Origin: Rhypophila decipiens
Lineage: Eukaryota; Ascomycota; Sordariomycetes; Sordariales; Naviculisporaceae
Length of the DNA: 64,000 nt
NCBI GenBank assembly: GCA_033297075.1
Contig: MU858098.1
Coordinates: forward strand, 124,001 to 188,000
Reading direction: 5' to 3'
The translations under genes were made by a program, and so were the position numbers. Positions 1 through 10,702 of the stretch are shown here, in pieces. The first letter of the stretch is position 1. The number at the start of each line of letters is the position of its first letter. The notes below the pieces were generated by a model. It was not told the DNA's origin. It ran no database searches and worked only from the letters and a program-made list of their open reading frames with translations.

Positions 1-20
1 ATCTTCTTGTGATAAATACA

Positions 21-1499
21 ATGCCTCAGTTAATACCACTGCTTGCGGTGCTTTCCGCACTTGCATGCCCTTCTCAGGCTAGCCGCCACCTTCCATTTCT
101 ACCGCGCAGAGACGCAGACTGCTGCCCCTGCCAAGTCCCAGCGGTAGAACCACCATCCATATCAACGTCAACAATCACTGTGATCACGCCGTTGACCCTT
201 ACAGAGACCGAAACTGTGACGACAAGCCATCCAGGCTCTCCTCTTCCCCATATACTAAACACCGTGACCATAACGATACCTGGTCCCGCCGAGACCATCC
301 TTCAAACAGTCACAGTCACCCGTCCCAGCAAAGGAAGGCCATGGCCACATCCCCATCACCGGCCTCCTCCTTACGAGCAGGATACGGACACAGACTCAAC
401 TACGACGATCAAGAAGACCATCACTCTGACCACGACAGACCATGTCCCTTTCATCCCAGTACCACCGCCGGACCCTACCCCTGACAGTGCCAGCATTGTA
501 CAAGTCACGACCGTTACACTTACAGATGTTCAGCAACCACCTCCTTTACCGGCAGATCCATCCCCGGCATCACCACATCGTCATCCACATGCTCACCCTC
601 ATCCTCATGGTGACTGGCAACAGGATCCCCAAATAGTGACCGTAACATATGAAGACTCAGCCGCGCCTCCTATGGTCACTACAAGCGCAGCCTCTTCATC
701 TCCTCCTGCAGCTTACATCCCAGCCGAATGGCCAGAGCTTGACCCAGAGACAGAGACAGTAACCTGGACCCATCCTTCTCCCATTGGGCCACTATCAGGC
801 GGTCATCCTGCAGATTGGGAACATCATCACCGCCATCCACATCCCAGACCACACAACCCAGCAACCGTCACTATTTATATTGAGCCAAGCCTGGCCTCGT
901 CAACATCTCGATCCGTGACATCAACCCCATGTTCCTCCACAATCCCCGCTTCAATCTCACCGCCGTTATCAACAACGACGACTCCTGTGTCACTGAACAT
1001 GACGGACTGGTTCATAGAAGACGACGATGATTGTTCAGAACCCGCAATGGAATATTCCGTCAGTTCGCCTTCTTCCTCTGCCTCGATTATCAGCTCCAGC
1101 TCCGGCTCTACTATCGGTCCAAGCACAACCCGAATCTCAAGCCCAAGTTCAGTTTCTTCACCCCCCATAAGAATCCATCTTTCAAGGGTGGTCACAGGCA
1201 GCAGCACAGCTTCTCTCTCAACCTCGACATCATCCTCTCACAGCCAAAGCATAACCCCAACACCACAACCACAACCCAAGCACGAAGACACCAAAGAAGA
1301 AGAATCCTGCAACCCAGAAGATCTTTCAACAAGTACAGAAACAATCTACAACACCATTCTAAGGACTGTCTATGCCGATGAGGCATCATTCTCAACGCTA
1401 CCGATACAAACGCTGGATTCGGTTCCAAGTTTTAGTCCAGAGACAGATCTCCCGTTAGAAGGTGTTAGTTTAACGCGTCCCTCATCAGTTCCGATTTAG
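21..1499 (+). CDS. Secreted Ser/Thr/Pro-rich protein, adhesin-like
   Basis: Single open frame of 492 codons. The first ATG is at 21; the frame is open upstream through a GTG at 9, so an upstream exon outside the window is possible. Residues 1 to about 24 look like a signal peptide: a hydrophobic core followed by an Ala-rich cleavage region. A Cys-Cys-Pro-Cys motif lies near residue 35. The rest is low complexity and rich in Ser, Thr, Pro and His, with recurring TVT/TIT motifs and several His-Pro runs, as in O-mannosylated fungal wall or surface proteins. I see no C-terminal hydrophobic tail, so it is not an obvious GPI protein unless a further exon was missed. No catalytic domain is recognised. 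It converges with the F-box gene at 2813. Secretion is inferred from the N terminus only. Confidence 0.6.
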   Translation: MPQLIPLLAVLSALACPSQASRHLPFLPRRDADCCPCQVPAVEPPSISTSTITVITPLTLTETETVTTSHPGSPLPHILNTVTITIPGPAETILQTVTVTRPSKGRPWPHPHHRPPPYEQDTDTDSTTTIKKTITLTTTDHVPFIPVPPPDPTPDSASIVQVTTVTLTDVQQPPPLPADPSPASPHRHPHAHPHPHGDWQQDPQIVTVTYEDSAAPPMVTTSAASSSPPAAYIPAEWPELDPETETVTWTHPSPIGPLSGGHPADWEHHHRHPHPRPHNPATVTIYIEPSLASSTSRSVTSTPCSSTIPASISPPLSTTTTPVSLNMTDWFIEDDDDCSEPAMEYSVSSPSSSASIISSSSGSTIGPSTTRISSPSSVSSPPIRIHLSRVVTGSSTASLSTSTSSSHSQSITPTPQPQPKHEDTKEEESCNPEDLSTSTETIYNTILRTVYADEASFSTLPIQTLDSVPSFSPETDLPLEGVSLTRPSSVPI

Positions 1500-2812
1500 A
1501 CGCTCTGCCTACACCGACACCCGCGAGCAGTCGAGGCGCCGGCGAGCTATATTGGGGTAGGTAATAAATAGGACGGTCATGTTGTGTTTGGTACATTCGC
1601 AGAATCTTTGTAATAAATATGGAAGGGGACGGGAATTGCGGCGTTAAGGATATTCATTCATTCCGTTATATTTTTTTCCATTTGTCGGAAGGTGTTGTGG
1701 TTTGTTTCTTTGTATTGATATCAATCAACGGTACCTAAAATCCCCATCAACTGTACAAGTTTGTGACCTTTACTTTAGAAAAGTCTACCTTATAAGCCGG
1801 TTAATCAATAATTCCATGTGTCACATCAAAGCAGTTCCAGGAACAGCTCATCAGACCGTCGGGCAATTGTGAATTCTCATCAGCCCATGCCTACACAAAT
1901 CAACGATAAAAGTGACTTTGTTCACCAAAAAAATGAGAGAGACCTATCATTTAAACCTATCATCGTACCAGCAATGTCTGTCTGTATGTCTGTCTATGTC
2001 TGCCTGTGTTTGTGGGCCCTTTCAATATGCCATCAATGGCTTTATTCCTTGACCAACCCCGGACAAAGTCTCTGACTTCAAGTTCCCATCAGCATGTCAA
2101 ACACCACGACTCAGACACCCCAACAGACCGACATACGCATATTGGTCCTGTTGTCTCTCCTTTCTTTCCTTCTCCACTTGCCAACCCCCTAAAAAATCCA
2201 TGTTTCCATACATCACCGGGATCCCTCCCAGAGTCATTAACTCTTAAATATGCCTTGCCCAATCCCTGACGCCCAAAAAATGAAACCCCCAAGACCGGCT
2301 ACTTTCCTCGTCCCTGAAGTCGAATGACTCGACAGAACAACAGAAAAGTATCGTATGAGAAGAGGGGATGAAATGAATAATACCCCAGATAATCGACGGA
2401 AAATGATGGGGATAACAGAAGCCAGTCATGATCAACAAAATACAGTAATGAAGAGGCAATAACAAAGAGATAATATAAATACCTCGCCCCTTTGCTTAAT
2501 CGTGTCGTCCATTATTAACATACCATCCTGGCCCAACGTGTGTAAAGATAAACCGCTCCGTGTCCTCCCCCAAAAAAAATATACCCATCCACATGAGATT
2601 GTCCAGATACCTGCCATGATGTTGAGAGTTGGGAGCGATGCAGAAGCGCGATGTGGAAACAACACGCTCCTATCATGACCTTTTTCGCTTTTCTTTCTTG
2701 TTTTTGACGCCATCATTTCATGACAGTAAACGCCAAGAGACGCTTAGTTCTGCTGCACAGGACCTTAAACAGATGCTTCCTCCATCTTAAGACCCCCGAC
2801 TAATTCAACTCG
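1500..2812. other. 3'-3' intergenic region with TGTC-rich microsatellite
   Basis: This lies between two convergent genes and should hold both 3' UTRs. The only structure I see is a TGTC/TGCC-rich imperfect microsatellite at about 1975-2011. The small ORFs here show no recognisable protein. Confidence 0.5.
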
Positions 2813-5800
2813 TCAGACTTCTTCGGCCAGCAATCGCTGGACTTCGGCCTCATTCAGCAGCTTACGCTTCCCAAGCTCCTCGGGTGGCTTGCCGTCGCGG
2901 ACAGCTCCAAAGTCGAGAATCTAAATCAGGATTTTTAGCGTAATGTTATTTGAGACAAGTGCAAGTGTTATTCTTACCTCGACATATGTGAGGTTACCAC
3001 GCTGGACAGCAGCCACACATCTCCTCTGATCAAACTTGACCTGCCATACACCACTGAGATCTGTGAGAAGGTCTTGGATGCATTCGCCCGTCTGGACGTC
3101 CCACATCTTGACCGTCTTCTCGCTTCCGGATACGACTTTCCTCCCATCGTGCTGAAAGCAGGTAATAGCTCCAGTGTGCGCCATGAGAGTACTCTTGCAT
3201 TTTCCCGTCTCGGGATCCCAGATTCTTAACGTGCTGTCGGCCGCGGCAGAGACTAGCCTCTCGTCTCGCAAGTCCAGCAGGCCAACCAACAGGCTGTGGC
3301 CTTCAAGAGTGTAGAGGCAAGCACCAGTTTCGAGATCCCAGATCTTGACAAGCGAGTCCATGGACCCCGAAATACAACGATTGCGCTTATGATCAAGAAC
3401 GACCGAGTAGACCTTCTGACTATGACCGTGGAATACATGGAGCTGTTCACCCGTGCTGATGCGCCACACACGAACAGTGCTGTCATAACTGCCAGACACA
3501 AGAGTATCTGCATGGGCGGAAATGGCTCGAACCGAGTGAGCGTGCCCCGAAAGAATCCTGATAAAGAAGGGGCACTGGTCGTCAGTTGCAGGAGGTCCGG
3601 TCTGAATGTATCGACGAGAGCCAGGTTCAGGCAAGCGCCAGACACGCAATTGGCTATCTCGAGAGCCAGTGATAATCAGCGGCTTTTGAGGCATCATGAC
3701 GGGCTTGCCATCCTGAACCTTGCCAGTGTCGGTTGGCATGAGTATCTGCAAGCAGCGGACCGTGGATGTATGTCCATAAAAGGTCTGGGTACAAATTCCC
3801 TTCTGGATATCCCAGACACGCACAGAACGATCGGTGCTGCCGGAAACCAGCATATTGCCTTCGTACTGGAGTGCCCAGACACCACCCTCATGGCCCTCAA
3901 GCTTGGTGCGCAGTTTTCCGGTCTTGGTATCGTAAACGTGAATCAAGCAATCATCGCTGCCAGTGATGATCTTGTCTTCGTCAAACTGCAGGCAGGTGAT
4001 GACATGCCGCGGGTGAGCAGCAAAGGCAACATGGCCAGGCTTTACCTTCCCGCTGGTCCAGCTCTGTCGAATCATGTAGTGCCTTCTGTACAAAGACTTG
4101 TAGAGGTGAAGCCTACGCAAACTCGGGAGTCCAATGTTGGGATCAGGCACGGCAATCGCGGCCGCGTTTGCTGCAGAAATGGGGCCTTCCGACTTATAAG
4201 AATGGTCGACGGGGGATGAGCCTTCGTCTCTAACATCGGGTCCGCTGTGACGTCTCTTGGATCGGTCGCTGTTGATATAGCTAAGACCACGCTTTCTTTT
4301 CGCGGCCCTGGTTCGTGTCAGAGGCTCCAAGTTCTCTGCCTTGACGGACTTGATCAAATCGGATTCGCTTGATGTCATCCTGTTTTGATGGCTCAGGTCG
4401 ACCTCACAGCCATGAGCTCCAACTGGGTCCTGCCAGCCCCAACCTTCGGTGATGGCCCGGTCCAACTCATTGGGGGGCAGCTGGAATCCATCACGGTCAA
4501 AAAGCTCCTTCCAGCCCGTCTCATTACTGTCAACAATATTTCGCCAATGCTTCGAGACCTGAGCGGCCCGGCAAAGATCACGATGATCAAGATACGACAG
4601 AACATGGAGGCTGAGTTCCAGGGGGAGTTGTAGAAGGAAGTCGCACTTGAGAGCCGGGTTCACCACATCAGCAACCATGCGCAATGTCTTTCTAGGACAA
4701 CGCCGCAGGAACTGATACATCATCCACGATTTGAACTCGTTGGGCATAGAGTCGAAGCTCTCCAACATGGAGCGTGGGTCCATCAGGTTACCGCTCGCCG
4801 GTTTGGGACGTGCCAGCGTATCAAACGCCATGGATGAATAATCGGCTGATATGGAGAGGTCGGGATCGCCATCTTCGGTTGCCTGGCTATCTTCCAGCCA
4901 CCCACGCTGGGAAGTCCGAGTGAGCTGCTGAGAAAAAACCGGCTCATCTTCCTCCTCTTCAGCATCGTCCTCCGTTTGCCGTGACAGAAGCTGGGCAGCA
5001 GCCAGAGTAGGGGACAGTCGTGGGCTGGGCAGACTGGCATCTTGAGCCGCCACTGTGTTGATATTCGGTCTGGCATGAATCGTCCGGACGGTCTGCTGCA
5101 GAGACTCATCGAGGTCGCCAAATGGCTGAAGTTCGGTATCGGTGATTGGGGGTGTGGCGACAACGCTGTAGACGGTCTGGGAGTCGCTTGCTGCTGGACT
5201 GGAGGCATCATAACTTATCGTTGACTGACTGGTGATAGCGTCATTGTTTTCCATGTGCAAAGATCTTAACCTCGAGGGTCTCTCTGTGTTGCCTGTGGCG
5301 ATCTCAGATGTGTCAGGGGTCGCAAGATAACCTGAACCAGAGCCGGATGGTTGCCGACTCGCCGTTGGCTGAGCTAGCACCGATTTCGGTTTGAACAAGT
5401 CCGGGGTCGCCCTCTCCGCCTCCCTCCGCGTGCCGTGTGCAACAGCACGTCGGAGTTTGTCTGACGCTGTATTGGAAGTATTTGTATGTCTGGTTGACCT
5501 TTGCGAGGATCTTGGGGGGAGAGGAGTATAGTTGGGGGAGGTGGCTTGCGTGCTGGATCGTTGTGAACGCCGAAGACCAGTCTCGGGCGCGGCCTTGGAG
5601 CAGCGGCGGCTTGTTTCGACGATTGGAGAGTCGACGCCAGGTTCGGGCTTGACGCTGCCAGTGTAGTCACTGCTTTGGGATCGCTGATCCTGAATCAAGG
5701 TTAGCGTCCTGCAAGGGTGAAGCTCAGTCTCGGGGGTTGCTGTGACATACTCTGACGATGATATCGCTCTCAAAAGACGACATAGGGTCGACATGTTGTG

Positions 5801-6065
5801 CACCGAGATCGAAGGTCAGTTTGCGAAGTTCAGGGGGCGTTGGCCTCGAAGCCAGCGGGTATTCCTTGGTGTCGAGCAACTGAAGATCACGAGGCTCGCG
5901 TATGAACAGCGGAGGGTAGGATCGTTTGGTCGTGGTAGTGGTGGTGACGGTTTTTGTCTCGACACACTCTTCGGCAAACTGCATCACCCGGTGCTCTGTT
6001 ACCGTGGCCGCATCTTCCTGCCAGGTAAGAACCCGCTGGCTGGAGCGTGGGCGTCTACTCTCCAT
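2813..6065 (-). CDS. Cdc4/Fbw7-type F-box and WD40 repeat protein (SCF substrate receptor)
   Basis: Three exons: 6065-5751, 5689-2978 and 2920-2813. The introns are 61 nt (GTATGT donor, GCTAAC branch) and 57 nt (GTAAGA donor). The product is about 1044 aa. A long Ser/Thr-rich N-terminal half is followed by an F-box at about residues 458-500, with LPLELSLHVLSYLDHRDLC as its core, and about seven WD40 repeats from about 650 to 1005 with repeated GS.D..(V/I)(R/K)(V/I)WD motifs. The second intron restores a conserved-looking C terminus that the unspliced frame lacks. Family knowledge: the F-box binds Skp1 and the WD propeller binds phosphodegrons, recruiting cell-cycle and stress regulators to the SCF ubiquitin ligase (S. 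cerevisiae Cdc4, S. pombe Pop1/Pop2). Start choice: 6065 is the first ATG; the frame stays open to beyond 6329 but only with GTG, so an upstream exon is possible. Confidence 0.88.
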
Positions 6066-8605
6066 GGCCTTGTGGCTGTTGGAGGCAGAGCGGATGCTCG
6101 AGACGGGCTCGTATTTTTGAGATGGGCAAGGCTCTGATGTGAGGACGATACGATCTCTACTGGAGATAATACTTGAAGAATGTTTGGAAGTCGCGACGGG
6201 ACGAACGGGACGGACGGGATCGTCTGAATTGGTCGAGCTCGCGAGTATATCGATAGTTGGACGAGGGATCGATGATCGGGCTTGGGCTGGTACTCTTGGG
6301 CGGCGGTTCGGTTCTGACTTTGGTCTCACGCGTGCCGACCACGAGATGGCTTAAGTGGATAGATCACTAACGCGTGTGCCTTCCAGGAGTCCCCCACCAA
6401 CTGACGTGCAGGCTATAAGCCAACGATCATGGCTCTGTGTACAAGTCGGTCGTTTGGGCGATCACGGTTCCCAGCTCGCACGTTGGGTCGACAAATGGGC
6501 GTGTGGCGGACCTAGTGAGGAATCCAGGAACAAGGCGGCGTCGATCAACAACGGAAATCCACGACTTGGGAGGAGACTGCGTTTCTTGTCGTCGGTCAAA
6601 GAAACACAAAACGCCTTGCCTTCAGGTCGACCGTCTGCACTGCAAAAAAGAAAATGTCGTATCAGGATATGGGCAAAAAGCAGACAACAGCGAGAAAGAG
6701 GAAATCCTGGCTCTATCGGGTTTCGGAGATGGAGGATGTGTGTCTGACTCTCCCTTTTGGCGGCGGTGATGGGACAGAATGGAAAGCAACCAAGGATCTT
6801 ACGGGAAGGCGAAGCCCCAAAAGTGGCACCCGCGCTATGCCATTCCTCCTTTCTGTGCCACTGGCCGAGTGGTCCGTGATGAATTTCCGGGTCTCACCAG
6901 CCACTGCCACCCGCACCCGCTAAACTCTCCTGTCGTTTGGGGTCTGGAACCTCCTGCAAAATTTACCCCACCTTGTTTTAATGACAGTCCACGACGAGGG
7001 ATATCAACCTGGGCTTGCCGTTTTAACGGTTCACTCACCTCGAACTACGGATACTGCAAACTTCATCTTTCACTGAGCATTGGTGCGTTTCTTCCAGATT
7101 GCCAAGAATACCAAGGCCCGACAAAATTACTCATATACCTTCGAGAAAGGCCATTGTCATTTGAGTTTGACCTTTCAAGTCTCCCTCCTCCGTGCAAAAC
7201 ACAACATTCAGTGGCGTCCAACTGGAGTGGACGTCGGCCTCGGTCACCAGCCACACGGAGGGCGGGGCGAGCTGGAACGTGAACGGTAACACGCCGCACC
7301 TTGTTTGGAACTAGCTCACAGATCTAATTGGGAGTGCTCCGTCATTTCGAGGAAAAAACGTCCACCGTCAGGAAAAGAGGTCGCCGCGGTCATTCCCAGG
7401 CACGTGCGGTCAGGAGAACCTTGTCAAACCTGTCAAGTCTCTGTCAACCACAGGTTCCGCTGAAAGTCCTTGATGCATTCGCCATGATTACCAGGTCTCG
7501 CCATCATGTTTTCGACTGCTCATTTCTACGAAATATCAAATGTCACTCCACGGCTGACCTAATGACCACGGGTGTCATCAGTCCATTTGGTTCCACATAG
7601 GATATCCGTATTTTGTTCGCATGGAGGGCGAGGCTCCGAGTCGTCCTCCGGCCTCCGAGAGCCAAAGAGCCAATCACCGTGTCAAAAAATGAGGCGTGGG
7701 AAGCTTATTGCAAATGCCCATGTCAAAAGGCAGTAAGGGCCTTCAACGAAACAAGCATACACCTTTGAGATTCGACTTGTGACTTGTAGGTCGTATAAGC
7801 TTCTCTCATGCGGATTTTTGGTCCTCTTTAGGTATTCAAGGCAAGTCCCTTGTGTCTGGGATTTATTGGAAAATGTATATGTATATGGTTCTTTTCACGC
7901 CCCATTCTTCGACCCAGTAATACACATCTTTAGCCTCTCTTTTTATACTTCCGCCCGATCAAACTTTGCAAGGAACAGAACAGACCGAGACGAACATCGA
8001 TCCAAGGCACTGGAAAACTCAAAAACGCCAACTGCACCACATTGGCGATGTTCTAAATCAAGATGAGTCAGACCCTTAAGGGTGTAAAAAATGGACATCA
8101 GCGAATCTTTAAAGAGCCTGATGATTTTCTTCTTACAGTTTTACCAAAGAGTCCTTTCAGTGATAATTTATTATTCTGACTTTTGGCTTTTTTCATGTTC
8201 AACTTTATTCGTACACCTAAATTCTTTACAGCTTGCAAAATCTACCAAAAATAGCATTTAATTATTGCCCAACTTGGTCAAGTCTCAATCTTCCCTCCAC
8301 AACCATACTGCACAATGTGGCCGACATCAAGCGACCCAGCGAGAACCGATCTCACGAATGATTATAAGTTAACATGGGTCAGGAACTCACAGGCCAAGGA
8401 GAAAGTCCAACCATCGACTAGCCATGACGCTCAATATTGGACATCGGCTGCGGCTGTATGTGAGGCATTGGCTAAGCATCTCCATGCTAAGGTCAAACTC
8501 ACCATCTGGTATTGGGTACACGACGAAAATGAAGGTGACTACGAAGATTAACACGAAAAAGCAAAAGATTATGGGTCATGGTGGTCGACATTCGAAGCTC
8601 GCCGC
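6066..8605. other. Divergent intergenic region, no supported gene
   Basis: This is promoter and 5' UTR space of the F-box gene (left) and the HNH-family gene (right). Several ORFs of 60-167 codons occur on both strands, but none shows a known domain or consistent splice structure. Coding-like sequence in the HNH frame begins at 8315 but is cut by a TAA at 8549-8551 (see findings). Confidence 0.4.
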
Positions 8606-9736
8606 ATGATGGAGCATATTCAAGCTACCGCCCTGGAAAAGGAGCTATATGTCAGACAAGCCGAGAGGATCACCCGTGGCGGTCCTATACCACGAGTAAT
8701 CGAGGCAATGTTTACGACAAGCCAAATTGGCATCAACGTGGACCAGTTGGACATGAAGTGTCGCCAAAAGTCAGAGCAAGCGAGGTTCAAGGACAATCTC
8801 ATCGAGTTTTATGATGCGGGAAGATTTGATCCCCAAAAGCCGAAGGTCATGATAAGGGCGATTGATACCGTAACTGGCTTACCCTTTGGCCCATACTTCT
8901 CCGAAGCTGTCCATTTGTTTCCCTATTCACTCGGTTCGGAGTCTTTGTTTGCTCTCTTCGGCGAGGATGTCAAAGATGACTTGATGACGGTACGTATCAC
9001 CCGCCTCTTATATGGAGCCTCCTTATATGTCTGCATACTAACTTGCCACTATCGACTCCAGGCACGAAAGGGTCTACTATTTCCACCTTGCGTCGAGGTA
9101 GCTCTCAATCTTGGAGTTATCACTCTTGTCCCCGATATACCCGATGAGCCTACAATGGAGCAAGTCGCCGCATGGCAAGAAGAAGAGCCCAAAATTTACA
9201 AATGGCGCATCATCGACGAAGACGCAGAAGAATACCTTGCAGGTATTCTGGATGTCGTTAGAGAAACCAACATGTCAAGGATACGGGATTTGGACGGCAA
9301 AAGACTGTTTTTCCATAACGAAAACCGCCCCCACCCACGATATCTATTCTTTCTCTCTGCTGTCGCCCAACTGAAGATGGTATGGCGACACCAATACCAA
9401 CACCGGAACAATCCTGACAAGAAGCTGAAACTACGGCTTGGAAACGGCTTCTGGCTCACTGCAGGTAAATATCTCAACCGGGCATTTCTCCGCGCCCTTT
9501 CCAAGGAAATCGGCCATGATGACAGCAAAGATGAGGAGTGTGATGGGGTGACTGAGAATGGCATCTGGGCCACTACAGGCAAATATCTCAACCGGGCGCT
9601 TCTCGCCGTTGCCGAGCAAATCGGCTATGATCTATCGCTCTCAGACAACGACAACACAGAGGAGGGTAATGGGGAGACTGGACTTGTCGTCATTGCAAAG
9701 ATTATTGCCGCTCAGCAATGTCGGGGGGGAAGATGA
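8606..9736 (+). CDS. Fungal HNH-family protein, probably catalytically degenerate
   Basis: Two exons, 8606-8989 and 9062-9736. The 72-nt intron (GTACGT donor, ACTAAC branch, CAG acceptor) is a multiple of three and has no stop, so it can also be read through. The layout matches the fungal HNH_2-type proteins: 'DNLIEFYDA', then 'EAVHLFPYSLG', then 'GVITLVPDIPDEPT', then 'DLDGKRLFF...RPHPRYLFF'. In family members the central block reads like AARNGLL with a later His; here it is ARKGLL and the second His is absent, so only the first His of the HNH triad remains. The C terminus holds two copies of a roughly 25-residue unit containing GKYLNRA. Alternative 3' end: splicing 9666-9732 would give an acidic/Cys-rich tail ending at 9800. 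Start 8606 is the first ATG after the in-frame stop at 8549. Confidence 0.6.
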   Translation: MMEHIQATALEKELYVRQAERITRGGPIPRVIEAMFTTSQIGINVDQLDMKCRQKSEQARFKDNLIEFYDAGRFDPQKPKVMIRAIDTVTGLPFGPYFSEAVHLFPYSLGSESLFALFGEDVKDDLMTVRITRLLYGASLYVCILTCHYRLQARKGLLFPPCVEVALNLGVITLVPDIPDEPTMEQVAAWQEEEPKIYKWRIIDEDAEEYLAGILDVVRETNMSRIRDLDGKRLFFHNENRPHPRYLFFLSAVAQLKMVWRHQYQHRNNPDKKLKLRLGNGFWLTAGKYLNRAFLRALSKEIGHDDSKDEECDGVTENGIWATTGKYLNRALLAVAEQIGYDLSLSDNDNTEEGNGETGLVVIAKIIAAQQCRGGR

Positions 9737-9800
9737 GTACTCGGATGACGAAATAGGGTGTCAAAATCCTGATTGTCGGTGGTGTCCTTATTTGGAATGA

Positions 9801-10702
9801 ATACTGGACGGACTTTGGTACTCGTCCAGAAGAAAGTGACAGTCTTGAGAGACTGCTGGGTAGTAAAGCCCAGATATCAGCATTATAAATGAAAATTTAA
9901 AATGACCTTGGCATGCTGTTAAAAAGAAAAGAATCATAAGTAACCTTGAAAGAGCTTTGGCAACGTGCTAAAGCAAATTGTCCTTCAATGTATTTTACAC
10001 CCGCGTGCCTTCCATGGAATAGGGGAAATCAAACCCCTGAATACCGCTGGCAAATCAACATCGCTTTCTTTCGGCTGATTACAAAGAAATCACGGGGCCA
10101 CTTGCCCTGGGTGCCTGGTCGAGCGGCCTGTTGTGCGACCCGCCATACGGCCCGGGTTACTCCGTATACCTTTGATATGCAGTAAGGAGGACGTACGATA
10201 CATCTACGCGTGTCAGCGCGACGTGAACATGTTTTACCGACCCTGATTCGCCTGGTGCAACAACAAAGCTCGTCAACACCCGTGCTTGGCAGCTTGGATA
10301 TGCTCGGGGGCGACGGTTCAAGTTTGGGTTCCTCCTTACACTGATACCGATTGTCAGGTTATCCAACACGGACAATGTGCCTATCCGCTTTGCAGTTGCG
10401 GTGATCATCCGCAGATCATCCGTCGACATGATATCTCATCTTGTGCTGACAAAGATATTGGTATGCTGTAAAGGTAAATTAGATGGTATTCCGACTCATT
10501 ATCATCCTCAGGCAGCTTTACAGTCTTGAGTCCTCGTCAAACCAGACTGGTTCCTACGCACAATACATTCATCACTCCAAGATGGCTCAAGGTCTCAGAG
10601 TTCTTGGACACATTTATATCAATTTCATGTCAAGGCACCTTATCAACAATTGATGACGTTCGGAGCGTAGGCTCTTCAGGTCCACAGATTCCCGTCCAAG
10701 GC
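9801..10702. other. 3'-3' intergenic region
   Basis: Space between the convergent HNH-family and dynamin genes. I see only short ORFs with no recognisable domain and no repeat. Confidence 0.4.

Noticed and set aside
3296..4219. 307-codon plus-strand ORF
   Set aside because: Antisense shadow of the WD40 repeats of the Cdc4-type gene; no domain of its own.
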